Shown here one piece after another: positions 41,316 to 50,144 of a DNA stretch of 64,000 nt. A model generated the notes under the pieces. The model was not told the DNA's origin, ran no database searches, and was given only the letters and a program-made list of their open reading frames with translations. This DNA comes from Terrimonas sp937888905. GTDB taxonomy: Bacteria > Bacteroidota > Bacteroidia > Chitinophagales > Chitinophagaceae. The first letter of the stretch is position 1; every line of letters starts with the position of its first letter. The position numbers and the translations under genes are program-made. Where the stretch lies: assembly GCA_937888905.1 (NCBI GenBank), contig CALATA010000021.1, positions 1 through 64,000 on the forward strand, given 5' to 3'.

Positions 41316-42488
41316 ATGAAGAAGGCTCCGATCCCCTACAATGAACAACAGCGTTTAAAAGATCTTTATTCGTTCAATATTCTCGACTCGCAACAGGAAG
41401 AGGATTACGAAGATCTCGTTCATCTCGTGTCCGATATCTGCAATTGCCCGATGGCAAGTATTACTTTCATCGACAAAGACCGGCAGTGGTTCAAAGCCAC
41501 AAAAAATATCGATTTCCCGGAAGGCAATCGCGGTGATTCTTTTTGCGGACATGCCATCCTGGAAAAAGAAGTACTGATTGTAGAAGACGCTTCCAAAGAC
41601 GAACGTTTTTTTGACAACCCGAATGTGACCGGCGGATTGAAAGTGGCTTTTTATGCAGGTGCTCCCATCGTCAGTCCCAATGGTTACGCGCTTGGCAGCG
41701 TTTGCGCCATTGACAAGGTACCGAGGAAGCTCACGGGTCAGCAGTTGGTGGCATTGCAACGAATAGCCCGGCAGATCAGCCGCCTGCTGGAGCTGCGGTT
41801 AAAGAACCGGCAGATACTGGAAGTAACACAATTGTTGTTACAGGCCGAACAGCAAATTGCACAGCTAAATATTAAAACCACTGAAAAAAATCAATTCAAT
41901 ACTGCGTATCAGTTGCACGAAGAGATTGCGCAAACCTCCGCTGCGGTGAAGCTGTATATCAATCACGTTAAGAACGTAGAGCAGGTGTCCAGCGAATTCC
42001 TGGATTACAGCATTTTCGAACTCAATAACCTGATCAACTCTGTCAAGCGGCTTTCAAAAGACATCATCCCTACTACATTCCTGAACGACAACTATGCGGC
42101 GCATATCGCCAAACTACTCGACGAATGCGATGTACAGGAAACAATGCCCATCGAATATCAGTTGGACCAGCAACTGCAGCTCAACGGTGAATACGGATTA
42201 ATGGTATTCCGGATCATCCAGGATGCATTGTGTCTCGCAAAAGTTTTGCATCCTGAATCTATTGTATTCAAAATGCAGGGAGGGGAAGCAACAAATATTA
42301 TCATTGATTACGTCAACCCAAAAGAGAAAGACTCGCACGAAATCCATTTACACGAAGCCAATATCTCCAACCGGGCAAATATTCTGAATGGAACGGTGGA
42401 AGCTACGTTTTACGAAGAAGATGGCGGTGGCTTTGAAGTGGCCATCAAACTTCCACTGGAACTTCATGTCGCCGGAGGCTTAGAATAA
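41316..42488 (+). CDS. GAF-domain protein with degenerate histidine-kinase module
   Basis: A 390-residue soluble protein. A GAF domain covers about 25-165 (MASITFIDKDRQWFKATKNIDFPEGNRGDSFCGHAIL, AGAPIVSPNGYALGSVCAID). A coiled-coil linker follows (165-200). Then comes an LHEEIAQTSAAVKLY segment (about 207-221) that resembles the HisKA_3 box and keeps its His. The last 120 residues align in layout with an HATPase domain, but the N-box Asn is replaced (IIQDALCLAKVLH) and the G-boxes lack their Gly motifs, so ATP binding is unlikely. It probably senses a signal and acts as a pseudokinase or adaptor. 9-bp overlap with the convergent YqgE gene. Confidence 0.82.
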   Translation: MKKAPIPYNEQQRLKDLYSFNILDSQQEEDYEDLVHLVSDICNCPMASITFIDKDRQWFKATKNIDFPEGNRGDSFCGHAILEKEVLIVEDASKDERFFDNPNVTGGLKVAFYAGAPIVSPNGYALGSVCAIDKVPRKLTGQQLVALQRIARQISRLLELRLKNRQILEVTQLLLQAEQQIAQLNIKTTEKNQFNTAYQLHEEIAQTSAAVKLYINHVKNVEQVSSEFLDYSIFELNNLINSVKRLSKDIIPTTFLNDNYAAHIAKLLDECDVQETMPIEYQLDQQLQLNGEYGLMVFRIIQDALCLAKVLHPESIVFKMQGGEATNIIIDYVNPKEKDSHEIHLHEANISNRANILNGTVEATFYEEDGGGFEVAIKLPLELHVAGGLE

Positions 42489-42920
42489 TTTTTCTCCGGA
42501 ACTGATTTCCCAGCTTCCTTCGCTGATTTCGTTTTGCAATTCATCGTTGTCCCAACCGCAATAACCGATGAAGAGGCGGATGTCCGCGGTTGTGAGTGTG
42601 TCATTATTGATCGCTTCGATGATCGTATTCATGTCACCACCCAGATAGAGACCTTCGCCGACAGGCTCGCCACCTGCTATCAGATCGGGGCGATGATGCA
42701 GCACAAATAAATGTTCACGGTCAACCGGGCCGCCTTCGTTAAGCGGAAAAGGTTGCGCGTGACTGAACTCAGTCAGGTCATTCAGTTTGCGCGGAAATAA
42801 CATGTTTATCACAAAGCCGGTTGCGCCTTTGTCGTTGGTTTCCGTAATAAGAAGGATTGCATTTTCAAAGAAGGTGCCATTCAGTTCTTTGGTGCTTTTA
42901 AGAAAGAAAGGTGCTTTCAT
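42480..42920 (-). CDS. YqgE/AlgH family protein
   Basis: A 146-residue protein of the UPF0301 family, shorter than the usual 180-190 residues. The start LKSTKELNGTFFENAILLITETNDKGATGFVINMLF and the C-terminal FIGYCGWDNDELQNEISEGSWE are the two family signatures. The role is unclear, although AlgH variants affect regulation in Pseudomonas. A TACCTTTG element at 42925-42932 ends 4 bases before the ATG. Confidence 0.88.
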   Translation of the reverse strand: MKAPFFLKSTKELNGTFFENAILLITETNDKGATGFVINMLFPRKLNDLTEFSHAQPFPLNEGGPVDREHLFVLHHRPDLIAGGEPVGEGLYLGGDMNTIIEAINNDTLTTADIRLFIGYCGWDNDELQNEISEGSWEISSGEKLF

Positions 42921-42924
42921 TTTT

Positions 42925-42932
42925 CAAAGGTA
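42925..42932 (-). promoter_or_regulatory. Putative -7 element (TACCTTTG) for the YqgE gene
   Basis: Read on the minus strand, exact TAnnTTTG match ending 4 bases before the start codon; a leaderless message is possible. Confidence 0.5.
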
Positions 42933-42934
42933 AT

Positions 42935-44386
42935 CTATCTGCTTTTATTCATATCCAGTACATACTTTATCCAGTCCTGTTCAGGAATCGTTTTATCAAT
43001 ATAATAATCCGGTTGCAACCCTTTGCTATCGATGGTCATGTCCGGGATGCGATAACTTTTAGACATACAATACCACAGTTTAAAATCCCCGCAGGGTGAT
43101 GTTATACCATTCATATTGGAGATATCGAGCGCACCGAATGTAGTGGTGCCATATAGCTTCACTTTCCGGCTTTGTTTGGCCGCCAGCAGAAATTGTTCGG
43201 TGGTACTGGCATTTGCTTCGTTGATAACAATGGCCACATTGGCGGGATAAGGAAAGACCGTGTCACGTTTTTTAATCGTAACAATACTGTCGGCCACCTG
43301 TACAAACTCACCCGGAGATTTGCTCATTTTTTCGTACCGGGTCATCAACCAGTCGCGTGTCTCTCTGGCAAAATTTGTATCGCGGGCATAGGCAAGTATG
43401 GCCTGTGTATTTAATTCACTTGCGAGCATTTGCACACCAACGGTGCGTACCGGATTGGTATACAAAAAAGGAAGGATCTCACTAAAGGAAGCATCGGCCC
43501 CTCCACCATTGTTACGTACATCAATGATCAGGTCTCTTGTAGATAAGATAGCGTTACGATTGGCATTGATTACGCTATCGATCTTTTTCTTGTTGTTGTA
43601 ATCAAAACTGGGGATGCGCAGGTAAGCGGTACCGCCTGATAACAATTTAAAGTAAGGTTCTTCTTCGGATATAAATTCAAGATAGTCTTTGATCTCCTGT
43701 TCGTCCTGGTACGCCGGCGTCACTCTTTTCAAGTGCAGAATATTTGCCAGGCCCAGATAGTTTTTCCCCATCACTTTTACCGGCTGGCCGGTCATCGCAG
43801 AAAAGTTGCGCATCCAGAAATCAGCTTTGTAACCGTCGCCCGCAGGATAAATTTTAAGCTTCAATTGATTTTTCTTCCAGGGTGTTCCGGGCGCTTCGAT
43901 AATATAACCGCTGTAATGATCGCCGGTTTTAATAATGCCCACCTTATAGGGGTTCGACTCCCATATCCCTTCGGGCGTTCCTTCGCTGGCAGCGGCGAGT
44001 TGCTGTTCAAATTTTTTGTTTGTCAACTTTAATCGCTCATGATTAGCCATAACAAGGCTATCGGGACCAGCTACGCCAGTTGCAGACTCACTTTTCAACC
44101 GCTCGATACCAATATGTCCCTTACGGAAAAAACGCATCCAGCTATACAGCAACTCCGTGCATTCCGTTTCTGACTTAACAGTTCTAATCTTGGTGAGGGT
44201 CGTGGCATTATGGGCCTCATAGGCAGGCAGGCCTTTCTGGTCGATCACATATTGAAACCCTGCGTCATTTTGTTCGAACGTTTTTTTAACCCATTCAAAG
44301 TTGCTTTCGCAGTTGCAGGTCTGTGCTGAAGCAAAAAGAGAGACCATAGAAAAGAAGCATGCGGACAGGATCTTGAAGAAAGACAT
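42935..44386 (-). CDS. S41-family peptidase (C-terminal processing protease-like)
   Basis: A 483-residue exported protein with signal peptide (to about residue 21). A helical N-terminal cap (24-110) leads to an S41 peptidase domain (about 260-465), with DLIIDVRNNGGGADASF (about 285-301) and the nucleophile Ser in EANASTTEQFLLAAKQSR (about 390-407). The usual Tsp-type catalytic Lys in T-x-GK is absent (GTTTFGALDIS), so it belongs to the lysine-less group, which uses another base. It probably processes envelope proteins. Confidence 0.85.
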   Translation of the reverse strand: MSFFKILSACFFSMVSLFASAQTCNCESNFEWVKKTFEQNDAGFQYVIDQKGLPAYEAHNATTLTKIRTVKSETECTELLYSWMRFFRKGHIGIERLKSESATGVAGPDSLVMANHERLKLTNKKFEQQLAAASEGTPEGIWESNPYKVGIIKTGDHYSGYIIEAPGTPWKKNQLKLKIYPAGDGYKADFWMRNFSAMTGQPVKVMGKNYLGLANILHLKRVTPAYQDEQEIKDYLEFISEEEPYFKLLSGGTAYLRIPSFDYNNKKKIDSVINANRNAILSTRDLIIDVRNNGGGADASFSEILPFLYTNPVRTVGVQMLASELNTQAILAYARDTNFARETRDWLMTRYEKMSKSPGEFVQVADSIVTIKKRDTVFPYPANVAIVINEANASTTEQFLLAAKQSRKVKLYGTTTFGALDISNMNGITSPCGDFKLWYCMSKSYRIPDMTIDSKGLQPDYYIDKTIPEQDWIKYVLDMNKSR

Positions 44387-44476
44387 ACAGCTTGTTATTG
44401 ATTGATCCTGTTCAACGAAGGGGCCGGGAATATGTTACAACCAAATCATAATTTATACAACATGACATTAGCCGGA

Positions 44477-45037
44477 TCACTTAATATCTTTGATCACGCG
44501 GCAGGGATTGCCGACGGCTACCACATTCGCCGGAATGTCTTTTGTCACCACACTGCCCGCGCCGATTACGGTATTATCGCCGATGGTAACGCCCGGCAAT
44601 ACGCTGCAATGCGCACCGATCCACACATTATTGCCGATGGTGATGGGATAAGCATACTCCAATCCTTTGTTGCGCTGCTCCGCATCCAGCGGATGACCGG
44701 CAGTATAAAAGCCACAATCCGGGGCAATGAATACATTATCTCCAAATGTAACTTTCGCACCATCGAGGATGGTGCAATTGACATTGGCATAAAAATTTTC
44801 ACCAATCTCTATGTTATAGCCATAATCGCAATAGAAGGGCTGTTCGATCAAAAACGATTGGCCGGTTTTGCCCAACAACTTTTTCAGCAAAGCGGTACGC
44901 GCTTCCGTATCGGAGGGGCGCAATGAGTTGTAGTCAAAACACAGGTCTTTGCAAACGATCCGTTCGCTGATCAGTTCCTGGTCGTAATTGGCATCGTATA
45001 GCTGACCGGCAGCGGCTTTTTGTTTTTCGGAGAGCAT
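44477..45037 (-). CDS. Sugar O-acetyltransferase, maltose/galactoside type
   Basis: A 186-residue hexapeptide-repeat acetyltransferase. The N-terminal helical cap (EKQKAAAGQLYDANYDQEL) is that of Maa/LacA/NodL. The beta-helix runs about 70-180, with catalytic His in FYTAGHPLD (about 114) and PITIGNNVWIGAHCSVLPGVTIGDNTVIGAGSVVTKDIP. It transfers acetyl groups from acetyl-CoA to sugars. Divergent from the Crp/Fnr regulator. Confidence 0.93.
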   Translation of the reverse strand: MLSEKQKAAAGQLYDANYDQELISERIVCKDLCFDYNSLRPSDTEARTALLKKLLGKTGQSFLIEQPFYCDYGYNIEIGENFYANVNCTILDGAKVTFGDNVFIAPDCGFYTAGHPLDAEQRNKGLEYAYPITIGNNVWIGAHCSVLPGVTIGDNTVIGAGSVVTKDIPANVVAVGNPCRVIKDIK

Positions 45038-45040
45038 GGT

Positions 45041-45068
45041 CCAAAGTTAGTCAAGATGATTAATTTTG
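45041..45068. promoter_or_regulatory. Back-to-back -7 elements of the divergent acetyltransferase and Crp genes
   Basis: Minus-strand TAACTTTG at 45041-45048 ends 3 bases before the acetyltransferase ATG; plus-strand TAATTTTG at 45061-45068 is 15 bases before the Crp ATG at 45084. Confidence 0.6.
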
Positions 45069-45083
45069 TTCAACATTCCCGGT

Positions 45084-45647
45084 ATGTCCATCGATCAGAT
45101 CCTTCAACAAATCGCTCCCCTCCCAACCGCTTCTTTGGAACAACTCAAAGAACACATAACGGAACAGCCTTTTCCCAAAGGACATATTTTGCTGCAAGCC
45201 GACAAAATCGAACCGGTCATTTATTTTATTAAAAAAGGCATTGCGCGGGCCTATTCGACCACAGAAGATGCCGATATTACTTTCTGGTTTGGCAAAGAAG
45301 GCGATCCCGTTTTGTCCATGAAAAGTTATGTGGCAAATGAAAAAGGTTATGAAAACGTGGAATTGCTCGAGGATTCCGAACTCTACGTCCTTCCTACCTG
45401 CGAGCTGCGCCAACTGTTTGAGCAGGACATCCACATCGCCAACTGGGGGCGCAGGCTGGCAGAAAAAGAATTGATCCGCACCGAAGAACGGCTGATCTGC
45501 CGCCAGGTGCGCACCGCCACCGAACGTTACAGAGACCTGCTCAACGATCATCCCGATCTTATCCGGCGCGTGCAATTGGGGCATATTGCTTCCTATCTGG
45601 GCATTACGCAGGTCAGTCTCAGCCGCATCCGGGCAGAATTGCGTTAG
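45084..45647 (+). CDS. Crp/Fnr-family transcriptional regulator
   Basis: A 187-residue regulator with an N-terminal cyclic-nucleotide-binding-like beta-roll (about 15-120; GHILLQADKIEPVIYFIKKGIARAY) and a C-terminal winged helix (GHIASYLGITQVSLSRIRAEL, 167-187). The classical phosphate-binding Arg of cAMP receptors is not evident, and no Fnr-type Cys cluster is present, so the signal is unknown. ATG at 45084 is chosen over TTG at 45066, which overlaps the promoter. Followed by the SMR gene 62 bp away. Confidence 0.88.
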   Translation: MSIDQILQQIAPLPTASLEQLKEHITEQPFPKGHILLQADKIEPVIYFIKKGIARAYSTTEDADITFWFGKEGDPVLSMKSYVANEKGYENVELLEDSELYVLPTCELRQLFEQDIHIANWGRRLAEKELIRTEERLICRQVRTATERYRDLLNDHPDLIRRVQLGHIASYLGITQVSLSRIRAELR

Positions 45648-45709
45648 TTTTTTATCATAAGTAAAATTTTATCTGCGACCGGATCAGCAGCTTTGTTCCC
45701 AAAAAAATC

Positions 45710-46036
45710 ATGAGCTGGATTTTATTGGTCGTTGCAGGCCTTTTTGAAGTATTGTTTGCCTCCTGCCTCGGCAAGGCAAGGGAAGCCACGGGCCTGGCGA
45801 TGTACGGATGGTACGGAGGTTTCCTGGTGTCACTGACCATCAGCATGGCCCTGCTGATCAAAGCCACCCAAACCTTACCCATCGGTACCGCCTATGCAGT
45901 ATGGACAGGCATCGGCGCCGTAGGTACCGTGCTGGCAGGTATATTGCTATTTAAAGAACCGGCCAGCGCGTGGCGGATCTTCTTCCTCACGACGCTGGTA
46001 GGGTCGATTGTCGGATTGAAAGCTATTTCGCATTAA
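45710..46036 (+). CDS. Small multidrug resistance (SMR) family exporter
   Basis: A 108-residue four-helix transporter. The membrane-embedded Glu of helix 1 is present (GLFEVLFASCLGKA, about residue 13), as is the helix 3 pattern GTAYAVWTGIGAVGTVLAG. SMR proteins form antiparallel dimers that exchange protons for cations such as guanidinium (Gdx/SugE type) or quaternary ammonium (Qac type). A single gene implies dual topology. I cannot separate the two subtypes by eye. Probably inducible by the upstream Crp-like regulator, but only neighbourhood supports this. Confidence 0.9.
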   Translation: MSWILLVVAGLFEVLFASCLGKAREATGLAMYGWYGGFLVSLTISMALLIKATQTLPIGTAYAVWTGIGAVGTVLAGILLFKEPASAWRIFFLTTLVGSIVGLKAISH

Positions 46037-46049
46037 AGCGCGAAATAGC
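46022..46049 (+). terminator. Hairpin overlapping the SMR stop codon
   Basis: GCTATTTCGC-ATTAAAGC-GCGAAATAGC, perfect 10-bp stem without a T run. The stop codon is in the loop. Possibly a factor-dependent terminator or mRNA-end protector. Confidence 0.45.
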
Positions 46050-46104
46050 CAATACGGTATTTGAAAATGGTCGCTTCTTTCCGTAAATTCAGGAAACCAT
46101 TGAC

Positions 46105-48489
46105 ATGAAACCTTTTTCCGCAGTCCTGCTGCTCCTGTTGTTACGCGCCTATACCGCATCGGCTCAAACCAAACCCGTTCTCCCCGCCGACTATTTCGAC
46201 AAGTTCAGTTATACCCTTTCTGATAGTTTTAATCTTAACAACGCCGATGCCACCTACAGGGAGGTGGGACAAATCTCCCACCTCGTGATGCTTTATCTCC
46301 GGGAGGCTGAGAAAAATTATACAATCGATTCTTCCGAACTGTTTTCCTTCGCCAGCAATGAGGTAACGCCGGCCATTTTTGCCGGCGATTATTCCACCGG
46401 GCTACTTCAGATCAAACGCAGCCGGCAATTGAAACCTTTTGCCAACTACCGGATACCTTTTGGTTTTGTGCACGAAGCTTACCTGGCAGCCGCCAGTCTT
46501 CAAGCGGATGATCACGGAAAGGCTTTTGCCTCCCGGTTCAGACAGCAACTTGAACAGGCGATCAACCGGCTGGATCCTTCCTTCAGCGGGGATATTATCA
46601 ATGCACAAAAAGGGAATTTCACCAAAGCATCAACCGATGTCAACCGCAAAGAGATCGAGAACATCGTCAATCAATCCATTTCACAAGCCGGCAGGAAACT
46701 GAATTTCGGTGCTGCCACCGCACTGATTGATTATTATTTCCGCTATTATATCCGGCAGTATTATCAATCCGATATCGAATCCCTTTTCTATGCGCTTTAC
46801 CCCGAAACGGTGAAGGAAGAAACCGTCATGATCCCAATGCGCGACAGCATTCACCTCAATGCTTTTATCTATCGAAATATAGCGAGTAAGGATAAAGTAC
46901 CGGCGGTGATTTCGCTCAGTCCTTATCCCAGTGGCAACGAAGCCACGCGCGGCAATGTATTTGCCACCAACGGTTATATATATGTTTATGTAGACAACCG
47001 CGGCCGCCGCAAGAGTGAAGGTGATTTTTTCCCTTACGAAAATGACGCACGCGATTTTTATGATATCATCGATTGGGTAAGCAAACAACCCTGGTGCAAT
47101 GGACAGGTAGCAACCACCGGCGGCTCCTATCTTGGGTTTACACAATGGCAGGCTATTCGCAAAGAATACCGGCACCCGGCTTTGAAAGCTATCAACCCCA
47201 TGGTTGCTGTAGGTTTCGGCGTGGACTTCCCGCGTTTCGCCAACCAGTTTTACAGTTATATTCTTCAATGGGCCACACTTGTCAGCGGCCGCGACCTCAA
47301 CAATGCGGTATTCGCTGACTACGAATTCTGGAACCGGGTCAGTTATCAACTCTATAAAAACCGTTTACCCTTCAACAAGCTCGATTCCGTTGCAGGAGGC
47401 ACCAATGCTTTTTTCCAGAGATGGATCAGCCACCCGGACTTTGACAGCTACTGGACTTCCATTTTACCTGATAAAAAAGATTACAGCAGTCTCGACATGC
47501 CGGTGCTGACCATCACCGGTTATTATGATGCAGACCAAGTGGGCGCTTTGTATTATTACAACCAGCACACGCGTTATGCATCGCCAAAAGGAAAATCCAA
47601 TCACTACGTATTGATTGGCCCTTATGACCATGGCGGCGCACAATGGCAGCCAGGACCCGTGCAATCCGGGCTCGACATCGAAAAAGAAGCCCAGATCCCG
47701 ATCTATAAATACGTGATCTGGTGGTACGACTGGGTATTGAAAGGCAAACAAAAACCAGCCTTCCTGAAAGAGCAGGTAAACTATTTTGTTACCGGCACAA
47801 AAAAATGGGAAACGGCCCGCTCTTTTGACAAACTCGCTACGGATACCCTGTCACTTTATCTTTCGTCGCAACCGGTCAAACAAACAAGACGTGACAAATT
47901 ATTATCTCTTACGCAGAAGCCGCCAGCTTCTTCATCCATTCTATACAAACACGATATCGCCGAGGTATTGGATTCAGCATTTTTATTTGCCATGCCCCGC
48001 CCCTTTGATGATTCGTTGTACATGACGTCGCCTTACAACATGGTTTTTGAAAGCCAGCCGATGACGAAAGACATTATTGTAACGGGAAAAATGATCACGG
48101 ATCTTTATTTGTCGCTCAACGTACCGGATGCAGATTTTGGCGTGACAATTTTCGAGATCACGCCCGATGGCAGGAGCTACAATCTTGTAAACACGGCCTT
48201 GCGCAGCCGCTACAGGAACGGCGGCGAAAAGCCACAACTGCTGCATCCCGGGCAAGTAGCACAACACCGGTTCGACGACGTGTTTTTGTATATTAAAAAA
48301 ATACCCAAAGGGAATAAATTGCGGCTGGTATTTGAAAGTGTCAATTCCCCCAACTTTGAAAAGAATTACGGCTTTGGTGGTGTGATAAGCCGGGAAACGA
48401 CTGCCCAACCGCGCATTATCGAAGCCACTATTCATACGGGAACCAGGTATCCAAGCAGGATATTAATTCCATACAGAAATGCGAGGTAG
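46105..48489 (+). CDS. CocE/NonD-family alpha/beta hydrolase (X-Pro dipeptidyl-peptidase type)
   Basis: A 794-residue exported hydrolase: signal peptide (to about residue 21), an N-terminal helical domain of about 200 residues, an S15/CocE catalytic domain (about 245-570) with the nucleophile motif GGSYLGF (about residue 337, GxSYxG), and a C-terminal jelly roll (about 610-790, DIIVTGKMITDLYLSLNVPDADFGVTIFEITPDGRSYN). VDNRGRRKSEGDF is the conserved oxyanion-region motif. It hydrolyses an ester or a dipeptide from proline-containing peptides; the exact substrate is unknown. It stands 68 bp downstream of the SMR gene. Confidence 0.9.
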   Translation: MKPFSAVLLLLLLRAYTASAQTKPVLPADYFDKFSYTLSDSFNLNNADATYREVGQISHLVMLYLREAEKNYTIDSSELFSFASNEVTPAIFAGDYSTGLLQIKRSRQLKPFANYRIPFGFVHEAYLAAASLQADDHGKAFASRFRQQLEQAINRLDPSFSGDIINAQKGNFTKASTDVNRKEIENIVNQSISQAGRKLNFGAATALIDYYFRYYIRQYYQSDIESLFYALYPETVKEETVMIPMRDSIHLNAFIYRNIASKDKVPAVISLSPYPSGNEATRGNVFATNGYIYVYVDNRGRRKSEGDFFPYENDARDFYDIIDWVSKQPWCNGQVATTGGSYLGFTQWQAIRKEYRHPALKAINPMVAVGFGVDFPRFANQFYSYILQWATLVSGRDLNNAVFADYEFWNRVSYQLYKNRLPFNKLDSVAGGTNAFFQRWISHPDFDSYWTSILPDKKDYSSLDMPVLTITGYYDADQVGALYYYNQHTRYASPKGKSNHYVLIGPYDHGGAQWQPGPVQSGLDIEKEAQIPIYKYVIWWYDWVLKGKQKPAFLKEQVNYFVTGTKKWETARSFDKLATDTLSLYLSSQPVKQTRRDKLLSLTQKPPASSSILYKHDIAEVLDSAFLFAMPRPFDDSLYMTSPYNMVFESQPMTKDIIVTGKMITDLYLSLNVPDADFGVTIFEITPDGRSYNLVNTALRSRYRNGGEKPQLLHPGQVAQHRFDDVFLYIKKIPKGNKLRLVFESVNSPNFEKNYGFGGVISRETTAQPRIIEATIHTGTRYPSRILIPYRNAR

Positions 48490-48548
48490 ACACCTTTCAC
48501 ATTTATAGATTTCCGCCCGCCGGCTTAACAATTTGGTAACAAAGCAAA

Positions 48549-48917
48549 ATGAATAGTTTTCAGTCAATTTGCGGCATGAATCCACTGATTGATCAATCCG
48601 GCGAAGCGATAGGATATCTCCATAACAACATTATTTTGCTACCAGAAAACTTTGACGTAACCGGTGTGGTGCTGGGCCATTGCGTATTCAGCAAATCCGG
48701 CAAAGTAGCGGGCAAACTATTCGACCAGACTTTCTATACAGTAGACGGACAGATCGTGGCGGAGATCGGCTCACAGCCGGCCAAAGATCATTTTGATGAA
48801 AACGCCATACGAATGCAGGCATGGGAAGTGATACAGACGATCCGGGATCATCAATGCCCCTGGATACAGCCTAAAGCAGACTGGGCTTCCACCCCGGTGA
48901 CACAGTTACTTCAATAA
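48549..48917 (+). CDS. 4-fold beta flower-like protein
   Basis: A 122-residue protein with four internal beta-repeats: LIDQSGEAIGYLHNNIILLP, VTGVVLGHCVFSKSGKVAGKLF, DQTFYTVDGQIVAEIGSQ. This is the pattern of the small 4-fold beta flower family. The C-terminal 40 residues are helical. The function is unknown. No signal peptide. Its 3' end overlaps the convergent VOC gene by 12 bases. Confidence 0.65.
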   Translation: MNSFQSICGMNPLIDQSGEAIGYLHNNIILLPENFDVTGVVLGHCVFSKSGKVAGKLFDQTFYTVDGQIVAEIGSQPAKDHFDENAIRMQAWEVIQTIRDHQCPWIQPKADWASTPVTQLLQ

Positions 48918-49322
48918 GCCCTGATTCTTTCCTGCTGCAGGCTCTATCAGGTCCCAGAGATTGCCGTACAAATCTGCGAATACGGCCACCCTGCCGTGCG
49001 GCTGGTCTTCCGGCTGCCTTACAAATTCAACACCTTCGCTTAGGTAGCGCTCATAGTCGCGTTGAAAATTATCGGTAAATAAGAACAGGAATACACGACC
49101 GCCTGTCTGGTTGCCGATGGCTTTACGTTGTTCTTCATTGGCCGCACGCGCCAGCAACAGGCAACATTCTTTTGCACCCGCTGGTGCCACCATTACCCAA
49201 CGTTTCTCCTCCGTCAGCTTCGTATCTTCCAATAAAGTAAACCCTAGTTTGTTTACATAGAAGTCGATCGCTTCATCGTACTCGCGTACAACAAGCGCAA
49301 TATGAGCCAGCCGCTGATACAT
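48906..49322 (-). CDS. VOC-family protein (glyoxalase-like)
   Basis: A 138-residue two-module VOC protein. The start YQRLAHIALVVREYDEAIDFYVNKLGFTLLEDTKL is typical, and VAVFADLYGNLWDLIEP near the end carries the second Glu metal ligand. The ligand or reaction is unknown. A TACCTTTG element lies at 49349-49356 on the minus strand. Confidence 0.88.
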   Translation of the reverse strand: MYQRLAHIALVVREYDEAIDFYVNKLGFTLLEDTKLTEEKRWVMVAPAGAKECCLLLARAANEEQRKAIGNQTGGRVFLFLFTDNFQRDYERYLSEGVEFVRQPEDQPHGRVAVFADLYGNLWDLIEPAAGKNQGLLK

Positions 49323-49348
49323 GTCAAATGATTTTAAATAAGTATGTG

Positions 49349-49356
49349 CAAAGGTA
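49349..49356 (-). promoter_or_regulatory. Putative -7 element (TACCTTTG) for the VOC gene
   Basis: Read on the minus strand, exact TAnnTTTG match 26 bases before the ATG at 49322. Confidence 0.45.
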
Positions 49357-49364
49357 GCGGAAGC

Positions 49365-50063
49365 CTACTGCTGTTTTTTCCAGCTATTCATTTTTTCCCG
49401 CAGCAATACGATCGCATTGGTATTGTCATCGATCTGATCGACTATGAGATTGAGAAAAGGTTTACCGGGATCGTCGGCAGGATTCATTACCGTAAGAAAT
49501 GCACTGTGCGCCTGTGTTTCGCAGCAACGCCAGTCACCACCGGCCTTTGCGCCTGCTTCCATTGCCAGCATCAGTATTTCTTCCAATGGCAACCCTTTGT
49601 TACGCGCATCGATCGCGGCTTGTAAGATTTGCTGTGCTTCACCGGGATGGGCCATTACATTTCCCTGCACCGTAATTCCCGGTGCCGTCAGGGAAGCTTT
49701 ATTGGGGTAAGTTGAGTCGCCTGTATAAGACAAGGGATGTGCGGCATCATTGAGACAGATAATACCGTATTGTTGATTGTATGGTTCGTAGAAAGCTTTG
49801 CCGAGTTCGGTCAATATCTGTTCGGCAGTAGCACCCGCCTTTATCATCGCTGCACCTTTTTCACGCGCGTCGTCATTGCTGTAAGCCTGTACGATGATGG
49901 CGCCTTTTCCGGGAACGATCGCTCCTATGCCATACACCGATGGCGTGCAGGAAGCCGCTGCCATGCCAATCCTGCCGGTCTTCGCATCTGCTACAATAAT
50001 TGACCAGGTAGCCGATGCCGGCTTTACAATAAAAAGAAAAATTATCAGCGCCAATAATCGCAT
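49365..50063 (-). CDS. DUF1028 domain protein, secreted
   Basis: A 232-residue exported protein, signal peptide MRLLALIIFLFIVKPASA. The mature start TWSIIVADAKTGRIGMAAASCTPSVYGIGAIVPGKGAIIVQAYSN (19-63) is the DUF1028 signature, with the Ntn-hydrolase-like arrangement where a residue near the start would be the nucleophile. PGITVQGNVMAHPGEAQQIL is also conserved. The function is not established. It lies upstream of nothing in the same direction except the 3' region of the VOC gene. Confidence 0.85.
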   Translation of the reverse strand: MRLLALIIFLFIVKPASATWSIIVADAKTGRIGMAAASCTPSVYGIGAIVPGKGAIIVQAYSNDDAREKGAAMIKAGATAEQILTELGKAFYEPYNQQYGIICLNDAAHPLSYTGDSTYPNKASLTAPGITVQGNVMAHPGEAQQILQAAIDARNKGLPLEEILMLAMEAGAKAGGDWRCCETQAHSAFLTVMNPADDPGKPFLNLIVDQIDDNTNAIVLLREKMNSWKKQQ

Positions 50064-50144
50064 GCGATCGCTTTAGGAAAAGGTACACCTTTTTCCTGCA
50101 CCATTTTTTACACCGCTGATGGTTTTCCTCAACAGTGAAACTAT

